Part shown: positions 41,742-53,700 of the stretch, piece after piece
How the letters are laid out: each line of letters starts with the position of its first letter
How positions within the stretch are numbered: the first letter of the stretch is position 1
Assembly (NCBI GenBank): GCA_035772405.1
Contig: JAYKKM010000496.1
Location: forward strand, 62,001 to 126,000
DNA from: Chrysogorgia sp. JL179-B06
Lineage: Eukaryota > Cnidaria > Anthozoa > Scleralcyonacea > Chrysogorgiidae
DNA length: 64,000 nt
Direction: 5' to 3'
Position numbers and translations under genes: made by a program
Notes under the pieces: model-generated
Database searches by the model: none
Seen by the model: the letters and a program-made list of their open reading frames with translations, nothing else
Told to the model about the DNA's origin: nothing

Positions 41742-44700
41742 GTTAGAGAATATTTACAAAGTGTAAACTTACATAATGCGGCTGAATATCAATAGAGCCC
41801 ATCTTCTGAGGATCAACTGTTCGTATACTTTCAATATTTTGTTCAATAACAAAGTTAAAACGAGGCCAAAACATCTCTAAAAGCGTATCCCAGTACCTGA
41901 GAAATTAGAAAATCATTTGGAGGTCATTATTTTATGAATTGTATATTATCTTTAATCTTTAATAAAAATCTTTAATAAAATCTTTGCCAACCAATATACA
42001 CAATAAACAATTACATTACACAAAATTACAAACAAAAAAAATATACAAAAAACAAACAACAAAAAACCAAAAAAAACCTGGCTGGCTGGCTGGCTGGATA
42101 GTGGTAGGGGGAAACTTAATTCCCATTTTTGAGCCACTCTCCTTACAGTAATAAATAAAATATAATATAAAATAAAAAAAAAATCTAATTCAGTGGTTTT
42201 TAGATAAATAGTTCCAAAGAGATCTTTTGAAGGAAGCCAAACTAGGTGATGTTATAACCTTGTTAGGTAAGGGGATTAATAATGAGGTGATAGAACTTGA
42301 TCTTACTTGTCCAAGGCTGGGACGGTCCGTTTGTGCATGAGGATTCTGTAGCGGTGAATAATGTGCATACATAGGAATATCCCAATGGCGTCATAACAGG
42401 TTTGTAGAAACGTGTCCAAGTGTTTCTATGTTAAGGAGAAATGGAAAGAGATGAGGGAGATATGGAAGGAGGGGAAGGAGAGATGAAAGGAGATCAAGGA
42501 GAGATAGGAGAGATAGAGGAGAGATGAAAGGAGATCAAGGAGAGATGGAAGGAAATGAAGGATGGAAGGAGATAAAGGAGAGATGGAAGGAGATGGAGAG
42601 ATGGAAGGAGATGAAGGAGAGATGGAAGAGATGAAGGAGATGAAGGAGAGATGAAGGAGAGATGGAAGGAGATGAAGGAGAGATGGAAGGAGATGAAGGA
42701 GAGATGGAAGGAGATGAAGGAGAGATGGAAGGAGATTAAGGAAAGAGGTAGGGAAGGAAAGGAGATGAGAGGATAGAAACAGAAGGAGGGTACAAGGAAG
42801 AGGGGGGAGGAAGGAAAAGAGGGAGCGAGAAGAGGATAGGAAGCAAGGGAGGATGGGGAGAAAGGAGAGAAGGAATGAGAGAACTAGGAGGGAAGGAGAT
42901 GAAGGATAGGATAGGAGGGGAGGATAGGAGGTAAGAGGAGGAGGAAAGGATAGGAAGGAGAGAAGGCAGGAAGGAAGGAGAGAAGGGAGGAGAAAGGATG
43001 GAAGGAAGGAGAGAGGGGAAGGAGGAAGGAAGGGCGGAAGGAGAAAAGGAGGAAGGAAGGAAAGAAGAGGAAGGATGGATGGAAGGAAAGAAGGGAAGGA
43101 AGGAGAGAAGGAAAGGAATGAGAAAAGGAGGAAGGAAGGAAAGAAGGAAGGGAGAAAAGAAAGGAAGGAGAGGAAGGAACACACTGTATATCATATTTTA
43201 ACAATAACTCACAAGTAGTAAAGACAACGTCTTGCCAAACACTGATGTAAAAACATCTTTTGAAGCATTTCCCTGGACGTTAAAGAAATCAACGAGGAAA
43301 AGGTATTCTCGACAACCGTTGTCTAACAAAGCATAATGTTCACTTCGGAATAAGCTTTCAAATGGGTACTAAAAAGAAAGAAATACACCTATTAACCCTA
43401 TATGTCCCAGGGGTACCTAACTTCTCCTAATAATATCAATGGTTAACCAAGCTTGTAAAATTCATTAAACTTCATGAAGAAAATTCAAAAGAAATTAATA
43501 TTTAATCAGCATCTTTAACCCAGGATAAAACATTGATTAATAAAACATCAATGTTTTATCAAAGTTAACTTGCTCAAATTGAGCATTTTCGGAGTTAAAA
43601 TAATTTGTTTGTACCGTTTCTACAACTTCCAAACAAAGTATGTATTATATAATTAATATTCATTTTACAAGTTCGTTAAAACGATGTTTATGGGCAGTTA
43701 CAACAGCTCGCCATAGTAACTGCCCAGAAACATCGGCCGCTCATGTTTTAACTACTACATAAAGGTGTGTGAAGTTGATCGTCCAGGTTGTTGTAGTCTT
43801 GAGAAAGACTATTGTTGGTGACTGACGTTTCGACGGCCTCAGCGGCGGTCATCTTCAGAGTCAAGTCAAGGAAATGATCACGAAATAAAAACTGACATGT
43901 TTTTAAAACAACTTCTCCCAACTAGTACTATATGAAATGTTTGGAGACCAGTAAGGAGAATTTATATGTTGATATACTGAGGCTTAAAGCCTGGTTTCCG
44001 TTTGGTCGCAACGGTGTCATAGTGGTCGATGTAATAGAGTGTCGATCTATCTTGTCTTTTGTCTGCTGTATGTAAAGCAGTCTTTTATACTGATTGCCGA
44101 GATAGATGGACACTATTACATCGACCACTATGACATCGTTGCGATGGAAACCACTGATCTCGAAAGAAGACTGGATCGAGCAACTATTGTTCAGAAAATG
44201 CAGCCGGAAGTCCGCCATTACTAAGGGACCAACTGAGGATCCTATGAGGTTTTTTGTTGGATTATGTGCTCTTACCATCGACAAAATAAAATAATTTTAC
44301 TATAAAGAGGACCAGAACACATTTTTCAAATTACTGGGTAAAACGATTCATGGCCTACCAGCTACCTACAGATTTACTGCGAATTTGGTCCCTTAGTAAT
44401 GGCCACCGTTGGCTCTAATTATCTAGTGAGAGAAGCCTAATATGAGACGTCAAATATGGTTCAAGATTTTATGCATTTAATGTTAACAAAGAAACTATAT
44501 TGGCCAGACACTAAACCTATTTCGCGAGCGTCACAGTTTGATTTGCTTGCAAACTCGGAGCTTCTAATGATCTCTCGTCAATATACAAGCTTCAAAATCA
44601 GCTCATCAGATACAATAGAAAGCTCAATCCAGTCCTATTTTGGGATAGGGGTATCTAGTACGTATTCCTTATAAGGAAGCGCAAATAGAAGGCATTGACG

Positions 44701-47700
44701 AGCAAATAGAGTGAATTAACGAGCAAATAGCTGACACGTTCAACCCTCGTACCAGCCTCCTTGTTAATTGGATTGTAACCGACCCCAAAACAACAAAGGT
44801 CCTAACCCTTTGGCAAACGTTTTCTTGAGAAATAAACCACCCCCAAAGCTATAGAATATATCAAAGGAAAGATAAATTATCTATTTACAACATACGTACA
44901 GCTTTATCCCGGTAGCTAACTTAGTTCTCTTTAAAAGCGCGGATAATCGAACATGCCAAAATATAATTTTCCTAATACGGAGTACCATCTTGTAAACAAA
45001 AACACGGCTGTCTTCGACGAACGTTTTCTTGAGAAATAATCAACTCCCAAAGCTACAATATATATTAAAACAAAGATAAATTATCTGTTTACAATATGCG
45101 TACAGCTTATCCTGCTAGCGAACGTAGTTTTCTTAAAAAGAGCGGATAATCGAACATATCGTAACGTGTTAATAATCCCACATCCAGCGGGCTGGTACGA
45201 GTGCCATGTATTTGTTCGTTAATGCCTTCTATTTGCTCGTCAATGCCTTCTATTTGCTCGTCGGTCACTTCCTTATATGGAATACGTACTAGAAGTACAT
45301 ATGTATTTTGGAGATCAGTGATGGAAACCAGGCTTTTTAGGGGAATTGATGCGCACACTAACTTAAAACTTATTTTCAGTTTTCCATAATCGTTTTGCAA
45401 AAACAAACCAGCATTGCCTTGTTTCTGTAAAGATGGCTCGGGTGTCCGCGGAGTAGGTCTGGTTTTTGAAGACTGCGTCACAGAATAAGAACGTGTCAAG
45501 ATACCTTTTTGTCATTTTTCTGTGCAGCATGAGGCACAATGATTGGCTCTTCTAATTCTGTCGTCAGAACGTTACCACGGTTACCTAATGTAAATATTGT
45601 TGATCTGTTTTTGAGGGCGACGCGAGAGGAAAAAAGACATGCAGGTTGTCAAGGAAACGTAATAATAATAATAATAATAATAGAAGTTACTATCAGAAGG
45701 GAAGTGCTGCCTCGAAATCCAAGGCAGTCGTGATATTGTGCAAAATTGCAAAAATAAGTGGTGGGCTTATTGAAGTCAAAGTCGCAGTGGAGATAGTACA
45801 GCCTTGTACCCATGCGGTTATGGTTTAAGTAATACCAGAGCAGTGAGTTCTACATATATATGGAGCTCACAATGAGCTTGCTGGACCATAGGTACTTGCA
45901 CTCTGGAGTACATTAGACATCTATCTGGGGTAAGACATTCATTATGCACAGCCACCATCTTCAAGTTTTACAGCATAATACTGTTAGATTTATTCTCGAC
46001 CTTGATATAATATGAAAAGGAGAAATTATAAGAGAACTTCAATGTGTCGAAAAATACTTAAGTAAGAGTACTTACGTAGATTAATGGACGACGTTTCGGA
46101 CAATATGTCCTTCTTCAGGTCAGATGGAGACAGACCTAAAGAAGGACACATCGTCCTAAACGTCGCCATGAATATACGTAAGTACTCTTACTTAAGTATT
46201 TTTCAACACAATGAAGTTCTCTTAATTATGGCATCTAAATGGTCAGATTCAATTTTGACATCATAAACGCGCCATAAAATACAACTAGAAGTTCAGCACT
46301 AAAGCAGAACACGTTGCCGTTGGCGAGTTCCGAACATTTGATTCGGATACTTTCCGCATCCGGCGATTAAACGAACATCTACGAGTTACGTCACAAAACG
46401 TCATAAAACTGTGACAAATATCTCGACATCTCGACAGAGGGCAATTTACACAAATCAAGCATTAACCACACTCAAATAGAAATCGGCTTCCAGTTCAAGG
46501 TTTTAGCTTTAAAAGTAAAGGATATTTTTCCTAGCATTGTCTTCAACTCCCATAAGGTCATCTTTGTCAGGAACCTCCTCATACTAAAGTACAAATAGTT
46601 TTTAGAGAAAGTAGACAAAATCTATCAATATATTGACCTTAACAAGTTTCTTTGTTACGTTTGTTATTCCCATGACATGTAGGTTGTAGATAATTTTGTT
46701 TTTATTCACCTGTAGTCTCATTAATTTACTGATAAAAGACTTGAAGTAAGAGCAATACACTTTACTAATGGTATCAACATATTCATCTTTGATCTCCCTT
46801 GCAACTTGACGATGATGAGTCATTAAAAATTCATTGAAATATCTAGAAAAACATGCAAGCGTTTGTCAACTGTTAAAGCACACCTTACTGCATCAATACT
46901 CTACAACACAAGGCCTACTTTGGGACCTAAAGTCGCCTTAAATCGTCCAAAGTCGCCTTAAGTCGCCTTAAATCGCCCAAAGTCGCCTTAAATCGCAAAG
47001 TTATTTGTTGAATTTTGCTTAAGTCGCCCTAAATCGCCTTAAGTTGCACAAAGTTACGGCGACTTTAGGTCCCAAAGTAGGCCTAACACAGCCCAAATTA
47101 CGGCACACGCAATCCAAGCCTGGATATTAGCGGCCGGTCACGGACATTGTCCAGGTACAAATATCCCATTTCTAGAGATTTAACAGTTACAATATTAATT
47201 GTGTCTGTCATTTTGTCCGATGCTCATCTTGTCCGAAGATTATACTGAACTTTTTGTGAAAGTAAAACATTTTTGGGTTGAATGGACTGTGTTTAGATTT
47301 TGTGTTGTATTACGCTAATTTTTAAGACATTACGTAAGTTTTGAGACATTACGCTAATTTTGGAGACATTACGCTAATTTTGGAGACATTACGCTAAGTT
47401 TGGAGACATTACGCTAAGTTTGGAGACATTACGCTAATTTTGGAGACATTACGCTAATTTTGGAGACATTGCGCTAAGTTTTGAGATATTACGCTAAGTT
47501 TTGAGACATTACACTAATTTTGGAGACATTACGCTAAGTTTGGAAACATTGCTATAAGTTTTGAGATATTACGCTAAGTTTTGAGATATTACGCTAAGTT
47601 TTGAGATATTACGCTAAGTTTTGAGACATTACACTAACTTTTGAGACATTACCCTAATTTTGGAGACATTACGCTAATTTTGGAGACATTGCGCAAGTTT

Positions 47701-50700
47701 TGAGATATTATGCTAAGTTTTGAGACATTACACTAATTTTGGAGACATTGCGCTAAGTTTTGAGATATTACGCTAAGTTTTGAGACATTACGCTAAGTTT
47801 TGAGACATTACACTAATTTTGGAGACATTGCGCTAAGTTTGGAAACATTGTGCTAAGTAATGAGAGGTTACGCTAAGTTGTACGGCGACAGACCCAATTG
47901 TTTTTGTGTCTATTACAAATTTATTTATGCTGGTCATTCTGACAGGTACAACGAAAATAATTATTTCCAGCCTTGATTTATCCATTACCTGTGTTTAAGA
48001 AGGGCATTCTGAGGGATTTGGTAGTTGGCCATTGGTTTTCGGAATTGATAAACTTTAGGCAAAATAAATTCTCTCATTTTTTGAACAGCCTATAGGTAAT
48101 AAAAAGAAATAGACAATGGCACTCTCAAATAGATATAATATTTGTTTAGCACCAATCGTACAAGTCAGTGATACATTGCCACTAAAATATCCCAGTTTCT
48201 CTTACAAGTAATATAAAAATATACAGCAAAGTGAAAAGGTGGTGAACTGCCAAGAATACTGGTCTTACTCTGATGAAGGCCTCGCGCTCGAAACGTCAGT
48301 ATTTCGTTACTAAAAATCTTGGCAGTTCACCACCTTTTCTCTTTACTATATATCCGAAACACTGTCTACGTAGCACACTACTTTTAATACAAAAAAATGT
48401 CAGTTACTGCATAGGCAGTGTGTAGCCTGCTCGGCTCCTGCGTTAGGATATTTGACGATTCGGCCCGAAGTGAAATGTTATTCATCGAGGAAAGCCCACT
48501 AGTCGCTGATTCGTTGTTTTTGACAGTTCTTCATGTGGGCAGAAATCCAAAAACGAGTCTTTCGTGCAGGCATTCCCACCCCTCCACTCCACTCCCCCTA
48601 AAGCCGCAACGCAGGCTAGCAGTGTGAAAATGAAATGATCACCAAAGATAAACTGATGTTTTTAAACCAATTTCTCCCAACTAGTACTATAAGAAATGGT
48701 TGGAGGCCAATAAGGAGAATTTATAAGTTGATACAATGACAATTGTTTCATATTTTGACACCACCTTTACTACATTTAAACCAGTTTCTCTTACTTTACA
48801 CCCACAGTACCTTCAATTTTAATTTCTCCAAAATATCTCGGACATCATTACAACTTTTGAATTCTTTAAATGCTTGTTCTTTGACAAAGTTTATCTTATG
48901 ATCAAGCTCGTGAAGATTTTCGATGAACGACTGTTCAGTCACAGGCGTTTCACTGATATGTCTAACAAGAAATGGGCAGAGATGAAGATGGTCAGGTGGA
49001 CGAGTGGCGTATCTCTGAAGGAGTATAGAACTATAGTAAAGAGGCGAGGGAGAGAATGGAAATTGAGAGAATACAGTAGGTGTGGTACTGAGCAGCTGTA
49101 AGATTGAGGTGTATCCAGTGTGACAAAGATTTTAACGAATGGTCAAAATTACCAAATCAGACGATATGCATAGGCGTACCAGACAGGGTGTTGCCCCCAA
49201 AAGTTTTAAAAATGAAAATTTCGGGCACTTTTGAAAACATATTGCTGTTAAATATTCATGAAAAATTTATATTTGAACTGTTTTAATATTAAAGTAATAT
49301 GTTTTAACAATATATTAGAGTTGCTTTGCAGTTGCCCAGTTTAAAATTATACTAACGGCTATATCACATACGATAGATGAAGTACCCCTCTATTTTGGTG
49401 AGGAAACCATTCATGAGAAATCTACTAGTCACATGAAGTTGTGCCTGTCACACTGCATCTGATGATCGACAGTCGACTCTTAATTTTTTGGGCAAAAATG
49501 TTTTGCCCCCCGCCCCCCAAACATAACTGGTCAGGTACGCCTATGACATTAACATGGACGATTGTGACAAGCAATCGTGAGTACGAGACAGGAATCAAAC
49601 CTGTAACAATCTGATTGCTGGTGAGACACCATGATTTGAGCCTGACGATCGACCATCATCTGTCTACTCCAACATCCCCCATTCACTACATCAGTGTATG
49701 TACATGTACTGTATAATATATACAACACATTACCAGATCAGTTCAGACAGAATTTAAGACAATCGAAGACTTTAAAAGAATATGAAATTCAAAGACTTTT
49801 ATGGAATTAACAGACTGCTACAATCCCTGAAGTATTGTATTTTATTTAAGACAGTATATTTTAATCACTTACTTAATCATATCATCAGTTACCAACATCT
49901 CGTCAACAAACTGACTAAGTTCACCTCTGATTGCCTTCGAAGAAAATATAGGGCAACGATTCAATACTAATTATAATTATAACAATAACAATTGATGATA
50001 GTGATGACAGCAATGATCAATGAAGGTTAATTGGACATTGGCAACAAAAATCAAGTTTGTCTAATATGAAAGAACTCGTAAAATGATAGAGTAGCACCTT
50101 TTACAACTTTTCCATATTTTACTTCGTTTTTGAAATATTTCAGTTTGTTTGATATGTAAATGAGATGGTCTCTGACATCAGGTGTGGGGTAGAGAATTTT
50201 CACTCATTAAAACATGTATTTATATCTCCGTGATTGCTCAGTTTACAACGTTCATTATCATGGGGAGTTGTTATACGCACATTTTCAAGTAAATTTTGAA
50301 CAAACTTGAAGATGTAACTAACATTTTAATGAGTGAAAATTCTCTACCTGACGTCAGACACCATCTCATTTACATATCAAACAAACTGAGATATTTCAAA
50401 AACGAAGTAAAATATAAAAAAGTTGTAAAAGGTGTTACTCTATCATTTTACGAGTTCTTTCATATTAGACAAACTTAATTTTTGTTGTCAATGTGATAAT
50501 CATAATAATAATGATCATTAATATGTTTATGATAAACATGCAGTGATGATGCATGTCAAAGTTTTAGATGATAAGGATTTTGATGATGACTATATAGACA
50601 ATACTCTAAAGAATTAGTACTGTAGAGATATTTTAAGGCAAAGAAATTATAACATTACCTGTCTATTCTTTAATTTTATGTTCATAGACATAGATTGTTC

Positions 50701-53700
50701 CTGAAGAGTTTGGATCTCAGAGCTGATACTTCCTAAGTCTTTCTGAAATACATAGATATCCAAGTTTCAAATTTTGATAGCAAGAAATATGAATATAGTC
50801 AGACAAATAATTTTCTGTTATCAGATCAGATCCATCTGTCTTGTCTTGTTATTAATTGCATAATGTAATGTAATGTAACGTAACGTAACGTAACATGTAC
50901 CGTAATGTAATCTTGTGAAGTATTACAGGACCCCAGTGAAAAACACTTCGATGACGTGGGTATCCTGCATAAATATTATCATTATCTTATCATCTATAGT
51001 ATTTGTATTAATAGCTATAGTAGGCATAAGGATTTGAATGCATGGTTGTTTTGAAGAGTTGGTCTATTATACATCTACTGTAGCCCAATGATCAACACAA
51101 AGTTTAAAACTCTAGTTTTATTTAAATCTGTTTTACATTTAATATTCTGCCTAAACTATAGTACATGTAGACAATGATTGACTGAATGATAACTCAATTT
51201 ATAACTCAGATATTTCAGAATTTACCTGAAAATTTGTTAACATATCCTCCATTCGCTACAAAAACAAAATGATTTGAAGGGTACTTTATAAAGTTTACAA
51301 GATAAACTAAAAGAAAGCTCATCATCTACTACATGCATCACTTTGGTCAATAGTGACAGACACTTCCCAAAATACTGGGGTGCAGAAGGTATATGCACCA
51401 ACTGGTTTCCCTTGTATCAACCGTTGTTATAGTCAACACCAAAATGTAATATTAAATACCACCTGAATTACTATAAGATTAATAAATATGAAAGCTGCTA
51501 GGTTCTCAAAAGAACTGGATATAATATGAAAAGGAGAAATAAGAGAACTTCAATGTGTCGAAAAATACTGAAGTAAGAGTACTTATGTATATTCATGGAC
51601 GACGTTTAGGATGATGATGTGTCGTCCTTCAGGTCAGATCTTCTTCAGGTCTGACCTGAAGAAGGACACATCGTCTGAAACGTCGTCCATTAATATACGC
51701 AAGTACTCTTACTTAAGTATTTTTCGACACATTGAAGTTCTCTTATTTCTCCTTTTCATATTATATCCTGAGTTACTATAGTAGGGTTATGTCTAATGAG
51801 CACTATTGACTATTATGGTATACAGTATAATTATATTGTACAAATATGGGTTTTTGACTAAGGCACATGCATAACCATATAGTATAATCTTTACCTCAAG
51901 GATTGTGTCACAAGCAGCTATTTGTTTATGTAAACTGGCTATATTGTCACTCTCTTTGATATCTTCTTGGATTAAAATAAAACCAACAACCAATATGTTT
52001 TAAGATTACCCACAAGTGATATCATTACTATAGTAGAAATCCTATTACCGTAGGATCCTGCAGGATCTTGTAGGATCCTAAAATCTACAGGATCCTAAAT
52101 AGGATGCTGACAGGATCCTAACAATTAACAGAATCCTAGATAAGATCCTGTTAAGATCCTAAAAGTTACAGGATTCTGATTAGGATGGACCTGAAAAGAT
52201 CTTGTTCAGAATCCTAAAAATCCTGAATCAACTCGCAGGCAATCTAAATGTATATATAAATTAAAAACTCAAAAATTAAACACTTAGTCTAGCAATTAGT
52301 AATTAGATATTTGACAAGGATACAATCACTAATTGAATAATTTTCTACATTTCTTAAATCAGTCTCAATTTGTTTTGAGTACTTTCTTAGGTCAACCCCC
52401 TAAACATAAATATATTTGAATAGTTAAAAATTAAATGTTTGCTTATAATTTGTAATCATTAAGAAATAAAAAGAAGTATTTTAGTTAGAACAGAAACTAT
52501 GCAAGATCTTGGCAAAATCTTGGCAAGATCATATAGCAAGAACATCATTTTTTGAATCTTGACAAGATCTTGGCAAGATCCACATCTTGGCAAGATCTTG
52601 CCAAGATGTTGAACCTGGGGAGTCACACCAGTTTAACTGATTTAGCCCTTCTATAGGAGAAAATAATCACTTCTGGAGAACGGAGAACCTGACGAGGATT
52701 TGTGGATTGACTGCACACCAGGGTGCATTCTATGTCAACTCTAAACCGGAGATATGCCAAATACTTCCGAACGCCGTGCACTAAGAAGCCGATAATCGGC
52801 AACATTCAAGCTGATCGGTTATCGGCCGATCGCGTCAACATATATCGGCGGTCCCGATAAATATTATTCTCGCTTTTCTACTTGTAATATTTCCTTTTGT
52901 TTGTCAAGAAAAACGTCAACCTTTTTATAACACGGATACTTTTCCACAATGAATTAGATATGGCGCATGACATATTTCTCTTTATAGGTGAAACATTTTT
53001 TGTTTCCGACTTCCGTCATTAATCGTACTTCATAACTTAAAGTACTTTGTCATGCAGTTGGTTACCGACACATCATCTTTGCCCAATAATATATACAATA
53101 TCTTCTGGAAGTAGAACGTTGCAAGTGGTGTTTTTCTAACTAAAATTACGCGATTGTAGTTGAACGCATTTTAAAAGCCAGAGACATGTGAGCAACAGTC
53201 TCAGATAGTCAGATTGCATTGACAACCTCAGCTTATCCACCCTTCAAACTGACGCAAACATGAAGCCTAAATATTAACATCACATTTGCATCGGTGACGA
53301 TCTTATAGTCTGCTTGCAGTTGGTAATGCGTACCATGGCTCGTTCAATGCGAAGTGAAGTTTGGCCCGAAATTCAACTGTTAAGAATTTGTGGTGACCAA
53401 TATCGGTAACCACCGATAAATCGGCTGATCAGATCGTAAATCGTATCGGAATTTATCGGATCGGTAAATTAGATTTTTCTCAATCGGCTCATCCCTACCC
53501 CACACCAAGATTATGCAACATAACAAATGGGGGTCTGGGGAGAGTGATAGTTATGCCAAGATTTTAGGCATTTGAAAACTGAGGAAATAACATGCCTTCT
53601 TGCGGCTTAAGCAGAAATCACTTTTCGGCACACACACCACTATGCCAAGCACTTATAGTTTGACGATCTTACACCGGAATTGTCAAATCCAATTTTTTTG

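Noticed and set aside
42426..43204. Leu/Pro/Ser-rich frames up to 252 codons
   Set aside because: Produced by the polypurine minisatellite filling a VPS52 intron.
45107..45499. 130-codon minus-strand frame downstream of VPS52 exon 13
   Set aside because: It begins inside the intron after the exon 13 donor, runs into the 44640-45310 foldback and has no recognisable domain.
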